Of a DNA stretch of 64,000 bases, positions 11,701 to 26,100 are shown one piece after another. Under the pieces are notes generated by a model that had not been told where the DNA came from, did not search any database, and saw only the letters and a program-made list of their open reading frames with translations. Each line of letters starts with the position of its first letter. The first letter of the stretch is position 1. The stretch comes from Gigantopelta aegis (Eukaryota; Mollusca; Gastropoda; Neomphalida; Peltospiridae), in assembly GCF_016097555.1 (NCBI RefSeq), contig NC_054706.1:79376353-79440352 (forward strand). Direction: 5' to 3'. The position numbers were made by a program, and so were the translations under genes.

Positions 11701-13799
11701 CAAGACCATCGTTATTAATCCAGACAACCAACCCAATAGACAGCATGTAAATTCCCTGAGCTAGGTGACAAGACAATGGTTATTAATCCAATCAACCAGC
11801 CTGATAGACAGCATGTAAATTCCCTGAGCTAGGTGACAAGACAATTGTCATTAATTCGGACAACCAGTCCGATAGCGTGTAAATTCCCTGAGCTAGGTGA
11901 CAAGACAATCGTTATTAATCCGGACAACCAGCCCAATAGACAGCGTTTAAATTCCCTGAGCTAGGTGACAAGACAATCGTTATTAATCCAGATAACCAGC
12001 CCAATAGACAGCGTTTAAATTCCCTGAGCTAGGTGACAAGACAATGGTTATTAATCCAATCAACCAGCCCGATAGACAGCATGTAAATTCCCTGAGATAG
12101 GTGACAAGACAATGGTTATTAATCCAATCAACAAGCCCGATAGACAGCATGTAAATTCCCTGAGATAGGTGACAAATGGTTATTAATCCAGACAACCAGC
12201 CCAATAGACAGCATTTAAATTCCCTGAGCTAGGTGACAAGACAATGGTTATTAATCCAATCAACCAGCCCGATAGACAGCATGTAAATTCCCTGAGCTAG
12301 GTGACAAGACAATGGTTATTAATCCAATCAACCAGCCCGATAGACAGCATGTAAATTCCCTGAGATAGGTGACAAGACAATGGTTATTAATCCAGACAAC
12401 CAGCCCGATAGACAGCATGTAAATTCCCTGAGATAGGTGACAAGACAATGGTTATTAATCCAATCAACCAGCCCGATAGACAGCATGTAAATTCCCTGAG
12501 ATAGGTGACAAGATGATGGTTATTAATCCAGACAACCAGCCCGATAGACAGCATGTAAATTCCCTGAGATAGGTGACAAGACAATGGTTATTAATCCAAT
12601 CAACCAGCCCGATAGACAGCATGTAAATTCCCTGAGATAGGTGACAAGACAATGGTTATTAATCCAATCAACCAGCCTGATAGACAGCATGTAAATTCCC
12701 TGAGATAGGTGACAAGACAATGGTTATTAATCCAATCAACCAGCCCGATAGACAGCATGTAAATTCCCTGAGATAGGTGACAAGACAATGGTTATTAATC
12801 CAATCAACCAGCCCGATAGACAGCATGTAAATTCCCTGAGATAGGTGACAAGACAATGGTTATTAATCCAGACAACCAGCCCGATAGACAGCATATAAAT
12901 TCCCTGAGCTAGGTGACAAGACGATGGTTATTAATCCAGACAACCAGCCTGATAGACAGCATGGTGACAAGAAGATGCACCTGCGATGTTCATACAGTCT
13001 ATCAGACGTGTAAATTCCCTGAGCTAGGTAACAAGACAATTGTTATTAATCCGTTACGTGAAGATGCAAATGTGATGTTCATACAGTTCACCTCTACGTG
13101 GGGCAAGATGTGACTCAGAGGAAGAGCACTCACCTGATGTGCAATGGGGCTCTATGGATCTGTCACTCAATCTCTATGAATTCTTACCCCCCATCCCAAC
13201 CAAAAAAGTAAGTAAAGTTTTATTTAATGACGCCACTAGAGCACATTGATTTTTTTATCTTATCATCGGCTATTGGATGTCAAACATATGGTCATTCTGA
13301 CATTTTTTTTTTTTTAGAGGAAATCCGCTGTTGCCATATAGGCTACTCTTTTACAACAGGCAGCAAGGGATCTTTTATTTGCGCTTCCCACAGGCAGGAT
13401 AGCACAAACCATGGCCTTTGTTGAACCAGTTATGGATCACTGGTCGGTACAAGTGGTTTACACCTACCCACTGAGCCTTGCGGAGCACTCACTCAGGGTT
13501 TGGAGTCGGTATCTGGATTAAAAATCCGATGCCTCGACTGGGATCTGAACCCAGTACCTACCAGCCTGTAGACCGATGGCCTAACCACGACGCCACCGAG
13601 GCCAGTTCCCTTCCCAACCAGTGCCCCTTGATTGGTACATCAATGGCCATGGTATGTACTGTTCTGTCTATGGGAAAGTGGATATACAAGATCCCTTGCT
13701 GCTTACTTTACAGAAGTAGCACAGATGGCAGCAGTGGGAATTCCTATCTCTATTGTAGGTTTCAATTTATGGTGGCAAAATAAAATCTATCAAATGTGC

Positions 13800-13886
<87 letters not shown>

Positions 13887-15352
13887 AACATGGCGACCTT
13901 TATTGGCTAAGGGTGATTAAGAATTTTACAAAGGTATTCCGTTGGGAGACCATTGATTTTGGTCTGGCGAGTATGGTACCAGTTAAACAAGAAATGCACT
14001 GTAACTGAATCGAATGACCAATGTGACAAAACACACCGCGTCTGTGCTGCTGTGCACTACAGATCTGGCAGGAGATGATATTATAGAACTTGTTCTATAT
14101 TTTGACAGCACCAGACTGACCAGACTGTCTCAGCTTCTACGATATGCAGGAACTTGGGATGGCAGTGTGTCGCATACTATTGCTAGGTCACTGTGACATA
14201 CAGGACCATAAAACTTCACATGTAAAAACAACTTGGGATGGTGGTGTGTCACATGCAATTACTAGGTCATAATTAGAATTGAATCATACCCATAACATAT
14301 TCGTTAATGTCTATGGTTTTCCATCAAACTCCTGATGGGCGTATCATGTGCCTCACCGGTACTCTTGATTAAAGTCGTCGGCTTAATATAATTATCTACT
14401 TTTTGAAATTATTAAATGTTATGGTACAAATTAATCCTATTTAATTAGCTTAGTAGTTTTAACTCACACTTTCCATTACTAAAGGGATTATTCCAAAAGT
14501 CAACTAATTGGCATGTAAATATAAAATTCATATAATAACATATTTATTTATTAAATTGTAAACTCATACCATCTGAAATAACTTTGTGTGGAAGTTCAGT
14601 GTAAATAATGAAAAAAATATTTATAAAACTGCAAAGGTTAAGTCTTTTCTGGTACAGGTTTTAAGGCAATTGATGGAACATTCAAGGTAATCTGAACAAC
14701 AAAACCGTAATACTATATCAGGGTCGTATCTCTGCACAATGCAGAGTTGAATGGGTATTTGGCAAAATAGTGGATGATTCCATCAATATTTATCTAGTGC
14801 CTTGTCTATAGGAGGACAGCCACTCCCAAGGAAATCTTTACTGGAGAGTTCATTCTTCTTGCATCACCATAGAGGACTGCCACTCCCAGACTACTTTACT
14901 AAAACACGCGCAGTTCTACCTTTTAAGGCTTTATCCTCTTTGTACTGCATTATTGATTACTTCTGAGACAATGCAAGTACAGTTGCATAAACTGGCTGTT
15001 CTAGCATTTTACTTTACCCCGTATTAATTTAATTTTATTTTATCTGTATCATTTAATGGTAATTTGTAAAGAAACATTTTTATTTATAATGGATTTCTTT
15101 TTCAAAAATTGTTATTTGGCTTTGTATGGATTGGTATGAAGTTACATGCCAATTTATCATTTTCCTTTTGACGCAAACAGACTATATACAGGGCTATTAT
15201 TATACATGGGTTTTATTCAACAAAGAAAATTATAGGTTTGATTTTCACTGTGCAGTTAAATTGGAGGGCTAGTTGAATTTGAGAAGAGCCAGTAAGATGT
15301 TTCTTTAACTGGCCCTGCTGGCGACCATGGTTTTCAAGTTAATTTTTAACCC

Positions 15353-15407
<55 letters not shown>

Positions 15408-17025
15408 AAAGGGACATTCCTGAGTTTGCTGCACTTAAGATGTTATCAACAGATACTTTTTAACGACTGTAATTACATATCATATACATTTGTCTGCATA
15501 AAATATTAGTGGCTGTATATTAAACGTGTTTCTGATTGTTCTAATATTTGTACTAGGTTAAATTTCATCTTATTTCCTAAAATATTGCTTTTTTGTACGT
15601 ATGAAATTATTTGAAAACAAAATCCAGTTTGGGCTTCCTACAAATATTAAGACAACCAGAAACACATCGAATATACAGACATTGATATTCTAAACAAGAA
15701 AATATATTTAATATGTAAGTTTATCCTATAACTTACCCATGATATCCATGGCATAAACCCATGTGATAATTTACTTTATTAACCCGGTTAATAATGGTAT
15801 GCAAATTTGCAAGGTCTCTAGGTAATGTGTTGCTGTGGATGGGTCATTTGCTTACAAGCTAACAAGACCCGTGTACCTGAGCGTAACGTTTTCAAAGATT
15901 TGTTTAAAGTATGTGACGTCAAACTAATCCGTGTTAATCGTGATGACGTCATATTATCGATGGCGGCGACTTTAGTACTGTAATTTACTAAAAAGATAAT
16001 TAAAATGTTATTTTAGAAGTGTTATAGGATAAATAGAATTCGCTACTCGTTTTTTTTAATATGTAAAATTTCAACCTCGTCTAGTTAATCAGTATTTGTC
16101 TCGGCAGAGCCTCGACAAATACCGATTAACATACGACTCGGTTGATATTTTCCATATTAAAAAATACTCGTGACGGATCCTCTATTTATCATCCATTAAA
16201 GGCTTTTGTAGGAGATATTGCTGGCACTATAATTTGTGATATCTCCATATAATCTTGATTGGTCAAATTTTAATCATAAAACAATGTTTTGTTACTTCAC
16301 TGTGTTTGTTTCAGCGCTAAACCTACCATTAGTGATGTCACGCCACGGCCGTTTATCGCTGACATTCAACCCACATTGCTGACATTGTTTACAACTGTCG
16401 CAAGTGAAAAGAATGATAATGGATAATAAAAAGAATACCCCCCTCGTGTCTTGTGATATCATAATTTATCAGCACTCGTTGATAAAAGTATAAAATCCTT
16501 GGCAAGCCTCGGTTTTCATACTTTTATCAACTCGTGCTGATAAATTATGATATCACAAGACACGAGGGGAGTATCCTCTATTTAATCGTAGAAATAGTTT
16601 ATTAGTGGGAAACATCTTACAATGCAGCAAACTCAGGAATGTCCGTTTAGCCAGTGAAAGTTTGTTTTGTTCAACGACACCACTGGAGCATATTGATTAA
16701 TTAACCATCAGCTATTGGATGTCAAATATTTGATATTTCTGATACGAAGTCATCAGAGGAAACCCGCTACATTTTTCCAAATGCAGCAAGGGATCTTTTA
16801 TATGCACTCTCCCAGAGACAGGAAAGGACATAATTATACCACAGCCTTTGTCCAGTTATGGTGCACTGGTTGAAACGAGAGAAAACCCCAATCAGTTAAA
16901 TGGATCCACTGAGGTGGTTCTATCCCGCAATGTACTCAAATGACTGATCTAAATCCCACCCCAGATAAGAGACACACACACAAACATGTATAGAAGGAGA
17001 GAGTTGGGGGAGGGGGGGGGGGGGG

Positions 17026-17100
<75 letters not shown>

Positions 17101-20100
17101 TGTATTGATTAACATCATCTAGGCTTTTGTTTTTTCAATATGTGAATAGCTAAAAACATTTCCCGAAGAATACAGACTTGTTGAATGCCTGATTTAACCA
17201 ATGTTTACTTTGTACTGGGGTGTCATTAAATTAAATTCATTCTACAAGTTACCTTTTTGGGGGGTATTTAATAATATTTGTATGAAGTGCTCCTACTGTG
17301 AATGTGTTCCCAGTACTTGTACACTGTGGATGTGTTCACAGTACTTGTACACTGTGAATGTGTTCACAGTACTTGTACACTGTGGATGTGTTCACAGTAC
17401 CTGTACACTGTGAATGTGTTCACAGTACTTGTACACTGTGAATGTGTTCACAGTACTTGTACACTGTGGATGTGTTCACAGTACTTGTACACTGTGAATG
17501 TTCACAGTACTTGTACACTGTGGATGTGTTCCCAGTACCTGTACACTGTGGATGTGTTCACAGTACTTGTACACTGTGAATGTGTTCACAGTACTTGTAC
17601 ATTGTGAAAGTAAAAGACGTATCAATACAATTGATTTGTATACTGTGAAGGTAGAAGATTTAATCATACCGATTGTCGTCACTTCGATGACACTGATATC
17701 AACTGCAGCTCCAATCAAACCAAACAGCAGGGGTTGAAAAATCATCCACAATACACCAACAACATCGTCTATTGGATGCTGAATAAGACATGGAAATATT
17801 AACCATTTGAAAGGCAGCAATAAAGAGAATTGGCTAGATTTATGAAGCTATCTTAGAGCTATGAGATTGTAAAACTGCTGTAGGCTATGGTGTCACTATG
17901 ACACACGACACAACACACACATCCTGAACTATAATCTTTACTTCTTGTTTATGTCTACTATTTGTTTTAAATGAACTGTATTATTTTATTTTGTTTGCCA
18001 CGTAAAAATTGTAATTGTCAAATGTAGGGAGAGACTTTAATATAGGCATTGCCTGTTGGTCAATCCCCAACGTTAACACAAACGTCAATAAATATTGTTT
18101 TAAAAAATATATTAAAAAATTGTGACGTCCTAGCCTATGATAGTTTTATGATATTGTAGTGCTAAGATAGCTTTAAAACTATGGGCCCTGGACCGTAGGC
18201 CTTTGTTTAAAAGACAAAAAACGACTATGTCTGAAAAGATATGTAGTTACTATTAAAGACATTTGACAAATGGAAAACTATTAGCATAAACTTTGCATTA
18301 TTTTTATGGATATTTATACTGATTTGAATTGTTCATCATTTGATGCCCAATAGGTGATATTTTGTATGTGCTGCAAATCTGCTGAAACAAAGTTAATTCA
18401 TTCACGGGTTTTTTCACTTCTATTGAATTCTAGTTTGATATTAAACCTTTCATCTACCGGTACTAGAAAAAGAGCGAAATTTTACAAAACATGATTGCAC
18501 ATTTATTGTAAACTGATGGCGAGTGTGTTCTGTATTGTGATTGGTTAATTGCATTCTTTTTCCGGGATCAAATAGACAATAACACCCGGAAAGCTAATGA
18601 CGTCATTAGCAATTGGAACAGGCAAAGTTGACAATTCAAGGGTCTACAGTTAGAATGTAGCCAGATATTTTTTTCAAGAAATACCAAATATACAGTTAGT
18701 TCCATAGAAAAACAATCCACTTTACAATGGATGGACATAACCATACTGATGTTTTGGATTTGCGGGTGTTACTGTCTATTTGATGCCTGCAAATGTTTCA
18801 TTTTTAACCTCAGGCTAATACCTTCGGTCAAAAATGACATTTGCGGGATCAAATAGACAATAACAGCCACAAATCTAAAAACTCCATATGGTTATCTCCT
18901 AATTTTATATGTAAGTAAGTCTTGTATGCATATCATGTGGCTAAGCACCTGTGTGTTTTGCTAATTAGTAAATGTGCATGGTTGTTTCATAATGTCACAC
19001 AATAAATAAAGCATAAATACCTCTTACATTCGGCCTGTAATGGAAATAGCTGTTTTTGTAGTGTATTCCTACAGAACTGTCATATTTTCAACTGTGGTGT
19101 CTAGTTATATATTTTCTTGTAGTCTATTCCTACAGAACTGTGTCATGATGTCTTCAACTGTGATGTCTAGTTATATATTTTCTTGTAGTGTATTCCTACA
19201 GAACTGTGTCATGTTTTTAACTGTGATATCTATCTACAGCTTTTCTCGTCATGTATTCCTACAAACCATGTCATGATATTTTCAACTTTAGTGTCTCTCG
19301 TATTTTCTAGTTAAGACTAAACCGTGACCATTGTCTGGCAAGTCACCTGGCCGTGCTTTGTGGTAACAAGTACACGACATGCAATACATTACACAGATGA
19401 CCGTTACCTTGTCATCAGGGTGAACCTCTTTCCTCCATTTCAACGCGGCTACAAAGGCCAGCGACAGACAGCCGAGGGGTCCCGCTCCTGACCACTCTAG
19501 GTATATGGACAGTAGGATTGCTAGGAGAGCAAGACCCACAAGAAGACTACTCCGAAACAATACCAAATGGTTCTGAAACGGGAAACGATGAACAATCAAC
19601 AGTTAACTATTTACTATTGAATATGTGGCTATTTTGATACTTGGTCGAGAAAAATACTACATACCACACTGGTTGGAACTGGGACCTCCCTCCCCACCCA
19701 AACTTGAAAGAGATAGATTGAGCCTGCGACCCATAGCACCTCAGGAGAATGCTCTAGTACTGAGCCTCATCCCATCCTGTTATATACGAGGCAAACACAC
19801 TTATCCATAGATTGGAGAAAACTCGAACGAACGAGAAAGAGATTTACGTGCACATTCAGAGCAAGCTGTTGTAGCACATGCCTATGCTGGTCACAGGGAC
19901 TGGCCTTGGCCTGTCCCCTGTTCAGGACAGGAAAGAGTTGGGGGAGGGTTAGAGAAGGGACGCCTGCACTGACAAGTGCAAGGGAGCACCAGCAGTCCAA
20001 TGTTGGTGACAGGCGGTGTGTAATTGGTGCTATGGAATTTTGAAAGTCCCGTAGGATTATGTCAAAGAGGAAGACGTGCGCGTTTACATGAAGGAAATTT

Positions 20101-23100
20101 GGCGCAATTTTGATGGTCGTTCTAATTGAAATAGCGAGGAGAGCCAATAGATTTTGCTTTTAGTATTCCGAAAGTGGCTCTTTATTATGACCGTCTTGGT
20201 GCTGTAGGGTGTCTCCCTAGGTTGCCCATTGGGCCCTTAGAAAGGGCGTGACAACCCAGGGGAGACTCGAGCAATTGTGTATGTCGGACGAGGTAGAGCC
20301 GGTGATTGTGAGCTCGATGGTGGATGCCATTGCCATGGAGGTGAAGTGAGTTCGTCCGTTTTGCCCAAGGTCCTGCCAGTGCCAAGGAAAGTTTTATTTT
20401 GGGTTTGGGGGAAGGGGCTGGTATTCTTTTGTCCAGTTCCTTCTGGGTGCAGTGCAGTGGTGTACTCGGAGCCGGTTTCTTTTGTCAGACTCCTTATTGG
20501 AGTACGTGCTGGGCCATTATTTTGGTTTTATGTATGGACGGGTGCATTGTTATCATTAGTCAATGCACCCTATGGTATGTTGAGAGTGCATGCTGTGTTT
20601 GTGTTTGCCTATATTTTATGTTATGGTTGTTCCTACTGTATTGAGTCCTTATTCTATGTTTCCAACGGCTGATCAAAGCCACCCATCCCCACCTCTCCTT
20701 GAATTGCATAGTGAATGCAAGGAGGTGGGGGTTATTAGTTATTCTAGCTATCTAGTTTGAAGGGGATTTCCCTTATAGTATGTGTAGTTTAAAAAAGCCT
20801 AGTGCTTTGCATATGATAATTTTTGGTAGTAGGTACAATTCATTCACAACATTCACACGAGTATTGATAGGTATGCCTCCCAGTCCCACCAGGCCCCCCT
20901 AGGAGATTATGAGTATCTAGTTACTTAGATAATTGGTTAGCTAATCTTACTTGTATCTTGTTTTCTTAATGGCAGTCGTCTGATCTTTTGTAGTGACTAG
21001 TATTCACCTTGGTTGCTGTGGAGGAAGTTGTATCTACTACCATACATACATATAAGTGCATAATAACATTTTAATATTTTATTTACATTGTATGTACAGT
21101 TCTGGTCGTTGGTTGGTATTAGTCGGTCAACTGATGGTTCTGGAAAAGAGGTGGCATAAATTATTTGGTTCTATTTTGGTTAAGAGTTTTTAGTGACCCT
21201 GGTTAGTCCTCTGGTTGACCGCTTAGTGAGGTATTTTTATTTATTAATTTATAGCATATATCTTTAATTAAATATAACACGACAATCTCCCATTGAAATG
21301 TGGGAGCTTATTTTACTATTATAGATTTAGTGCTGTAACTGGTTAATCTGCCACCAGAGCCACCCTCCGATTTGAAGCGCTAATCGGGTCGAGTGCAACA
21401 GGGTGGCAACATCTTTTCAGAGGGTGGATGGTGGCAGTATGTTAATTTTATTTAGCTGAGTGGTAATATTTCCTTATTTATTTTCCCTATTTTTATTTAT
21501 ATATCTTGCTGTCTGGTGTTTAACCACTGGTTTGGAATGCTAATCGTGGTCGAGTGCGGCATGGTGGCAATTCTGTTCCCAGTGGCTGAAGGGGTGACGG
21601 TTGTTATAACTTAGGTTTGGTAGATTGTACGAACTGGTAGAGTGCCTGAAAGATTTCGTTTTTAGTTTGTTTATCTGGTTGTAGTAGGATATTAGGTATT
21701 ATGGTGGCAGGGTTGCTAATGTTAAGTATTTTTAGTAGTTGCATTCTATGATTATTATGCAATGGGCAGTCCAGGAGATAGTGTTTCATATCTTCTGGCG
21801 TGCCGCATTGACAATTAGGTGAGCTTTTATTTATAATAGACAGACAGTTGTTAAATGCCATTGAGTTTCCTATCCGTAGTTTAATTATTGTTTTATCGAT
21901 TAGCGAGTTTTTATGTTTAGGCCTACCTGAGTTAACCATAGTTTTAATGTTGTAATGCCAGAAGTTTTTTGTTTGGTCCCAGCTTTCCTGCCATAGATTA
22001 ATGTAATGTTTTTTAGCTATCGAGATTAGTTCAGTAATGCCTAGTGGGATAGTTTGTTTATGTTTAACGTTGATGGCCAGTGCCTTTTTTGCCCCATAAT
22101 CTGCAATTTCGTTACCCATAATACCTACATGAGCTGGGACCCATTCTATTGTTACATCTAAGTTTAGTTGGTTTAGCTCGTTTAGTTCTCTGTAGATGGC
22201 TGAGATTATATCTGGTCTAGTGGTTCTGTTAGATTGAATGGATTGTATAGAGCTGAGACTATCGGAGAAGATTACACTTTTTGAGTATTTTTAGTTTTTG
22301 ATACATTTTAGTGCTTCTAAAATGGCTGTCATTTCTGCTGTATAAACTGAGAGATTATCTGACAGCCTAGCAATTTTGACTAATTTAGGGTGCCAGGTAA
22401 TTTTTTCTTCTACTAGTGCATAACCAACCCTGCCATTATCTGGATTTTTGGAGCCATCTGTAAAGATGTGGGTGTGCTCTGGGTAGTTTTCGTTGGCACA
22501 AGCTTCATATAGGATTTTTTTGAAAGGAGGGAAGGTTTTTTTTATCCGTAGCTGTTTTAATTAGATAAGGTGTGTGGCAGTACACTGGTTGGTTTAGGGT
22601 GTGCATTGCCACTGGTATATCATCTATTCCTACTTCGGTTTCTATATTATATGCTATGGTAGCAAAGGAGTTGCCTAAATTTAAGTTAGATTTTAAGATT
22701 ACACCTGTTTTTTTTATCCACTGGAGTAAGTTCCTGCACAGGGTGTTCATGGTCAAATGAGTGAACTTTAAGATAGTACTTAAGGTGCTGAAGTTTTCTG
22801 CGGTGGTCCAGTGGCATAATGTTAAATTCTGTTTCTAAACTTTGTCCATTAGTAGTAGCTGGTACCCTAGCGATTATTCTAAGAGCTTGATTTTGAATTA
22901 TGTCTAGTTTATGGAGTAAGTATGGGGTGGCGCTGCTGTAGGCTTGTGCTCCATAATCCAGTAAGGAGTATGCAGGCTTTGTATACCATGAGCATTGCCT
23001 CAGTTTGTGCTCCCCAACTCGTGCCTAATATAGCCCTGAGTAGATTTAGTGGGGTTTTTTTTATCTATTAATTAGGTTTAGAATATGAGGTCTAAATGTT

Positions 23101-26100
23101 AATTTTGAGTCAAAGATGACTCCTAGAAATTTAAATTCTTTGACTCTAGGTATTAGTTTGCCATTGGAAGTTAACTGAACTTCTTCTGGTATATTTTTTT
23201 AGCTAAAGATCATAAATACAGTTTTAGTTTCAGATAGTTTAATGCCCCAAGTTAGTGCCCATTGATTAAGTCTGTTCATGTCGAGTTGGATTTTTTTACA
23301 GACAGTTGAGGTTACTCTGCCTGTTCGCCAGATGGCGCAGTCATCGGCAAATAGTGCTGTATTTAGTGGTGAGGCTTGGTTTGGTTTTTCTTTGACATTA
23401 AGTGCTGTGGTTAGATCATTTATAAATATGTTGAATAAGGTTGGTGAGAGGACCGAACCTTGTGGTATTCCATTTAGTATATCTTGGAGGTATACCTTTT
23501 CAGGTAATGTGAAAAGAAATGGAGAAAACTTGGAGTGTTTTCTCTTTTATAGATACATTACCTGTCCTCAAACAAGGGCACCTCCCCCCCCCCCCCCCCC
23601 CCCCCCCATACAAGTGGTCTGGTCCGAACATCCCAACAGCCAATGGGATGGCCTAAATTCTTCTACTGCATACTGCTCTCTAATTCCGGTCACATGACTG
23701 TAACTTCCTTCTTTTTCCCAGAGCGCATCGCACAGAGAACAGGAAGCGGGAAGGCCCGGGCGGGATAAAATCTTGAGGACAGGTAATGTATCTATAAAGA
23801 GAAAACACTCCAAGTTTTCTCCATTTCTTTTCACATTACCTGTCCTCAAACAAGGGCAGCATTCAACAGATGGTGGTGGGTGCCGAGATCCGTAGATGCT
23901 TGTGATAACTCCCCAAACCGGAAAGAGGCTGACTAGTGGAAGAATAAGGCCAACCTTGGGATGCCCGTCACAGACCAATGCAGGTAATGTTAGTAATAAC
24001 AACCAGAATGGTGGAATCCATCAGCAGTGGCAGGTACGGCTCCTAGAACAAAGGACCAGGAGGCGGTAGCCACATCTCATGCTGGTTCTGACAAGGTGGG
24101 AAGACGTAGCCACCAGGGATGCAGGTGTTAGGTAACCCTCACGTATTGAAGTGTTAGTAATAACAAGCGACAACCTAATGAGGTGCATCCGTCAGAACAC
24201 TGAACAGAACAAGACCCCCGAGTGTTTTCTGTCTAGTACACCAAAGAACTGTTAGTTCAATAACGACAACAAATAACCACATGCAGTGCAGGGTAAAGGT
24301 TATCGAGACAAAAGTTCCGGCACCAGTGCGTGAACTGTACAAAAGAACAAAAGTCTAAGCAATCCTCACCTGTCGATTCGATGGACATCTCGGTATGCAG
24401 CCCAGAATCAGACAGACATTAACGGCGACGAGGACGGCTTGTATTCAACAGAGTCTGTGCAGCAACAACCAGACCCAGATGATGGAACCCCTCAAAGTCT
24501 TCTGTGGAGATATCCCTCAGATAATAGTTGGCGAAGATGGAGTCCGTAGCCCAGAAACAACCAGTGATAATGTGCTGAATGGGTGTGTTGCAGTGCAGGG
24601 ACATCGTAGCAGCCAAGGCACGGAGTTCATGCGGATTAGTAGCAGATGGAGCAGGTAAACCCTTCTTCTGATAGGTGGTCAGGATAGAAGACCGGATCCA
24701 GGTGGCCACCGTGTTTATGGTAATATCCCTCAACTGACTCTGGTTACAGGAGAGGAAAAGTCTTTTGCGATGTTGTCGAAAAGATCTGATCCTCTCGATG
24801 TACTGGTGCAGGGCTCTGACAAGGCGCAATGCCAAGTCCTCAACGTCCGCTGGACCAATAACAGAGGAGAGAGCCTGCACAACATACGAACGAGGCGCTT
24901 GGTCTGGTAACAGATTCTTTGCAACAAAGTTCATGAGTAACCCCAAGTTAACCGCACGACGATCTCGGTGAAAATGTACCAAGTCCACATCAAGAGCATG
25001 GAGTTCTGAGACACGGGCAGCCGTGGCAAAACCGAGTAAAAACACCGTCTTCCGCATCAAGTCTTGCAGGGAAGATGATTCGATCGGCTCATAAGGTGCG
25101 GTCGATAACGCTCGTAACACCAGATTCAGGTCCCATCTTGGTGGCCGAAACCGATGTACTTGATCTTCAAGGTGAAACCCTTTGATCATTTTATGGATCT
25201 CAGGAATACCCAATAACTTCGTTCCAGTAGCGACATCACGAACAGTAGCGATGACCGAAACGTACGCAGCGATGGTAGACCCCTTCAATCGTAAAGTGGT
25301 CCCCGCAGACAGAGCAAAAAATCAGAAAGACGAGGTATCTGGATCGTCTGAAGTTTGAGTTTTTGCCGGACACACCATCGGTGAAAGCAAAGCCATCTGA
25401 CGTTGTAAGCCACAGTAGTAGATGATCTGTGCACTTTCAAAATGGCCGCCGTGGACTGCGAAGAAAAACCTTTCTTCCTCAAACTCTTGGAGATAAAAGT
25501 CCACGTGTGCAGTTGGAACAACTGCGGACGTGGATGGTATAGTCTTGACGTGGGATGCAACAACAGATGATCCCAGTCTGGCAGTGGTAAAGGATGTGGA
25601 TCGGCAAGACGTATTAGATCTGGATACCACATCCTGGATGGCCACATCGGAGCAATGAGCAACAGGCGACAATGGTACAGCTGAAACCTCTGAAACACCC
25701 TTGAAAGGCGTCGAGATCCAGAGCTTCGGGATCTGGCACCGGAGACACGTAAACCTTCAGCTGATGGTTGAATCGTGTGGCGAAGAGATCGATGTTTGGT
25801 GTCCAAAGTCTGTCACACACCCATCGAAACAACGGGATGGAGCATCCATTCCTTCGGCTGTGGAGACGACGGCCGAGACAGCGTGTCGGCTAGTACATTG
25901 GAAACCCCTGGAATATGGCGAGACCGAAGTTGCAGCAGAATCTCATCGACCAGCTTGTAGAGACGACAAGTCAACTGCAGCAGACTGCTGGAGTGAGTTC
26001 CGCCCTGACGGTTGATATAAGCTGCCGCGGTGGTACTGTCTGTGGCCACCATGAGAGAGGCCCCTGTCAACATCTGTCGCCAATGAAGGATAGCGTAGTA

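Noticed and set aside
12260..12856. Series of 62-65-codon minus-strand ORFs with SQGIYMLSIGL
   Set aside because: They are units of the exon-8 acceptor array, not separate genes.
13796..14008. ORFs rich in alternating Glu and Arg
   Set aside because: They are translations of the (GA)n tract.
20277..20672. 131-codon plus-strand ORF
   Set aside because: Cys/Val/Leu-rich sequence without domain, within likely LINE tail sequence in an SLC9B intron.
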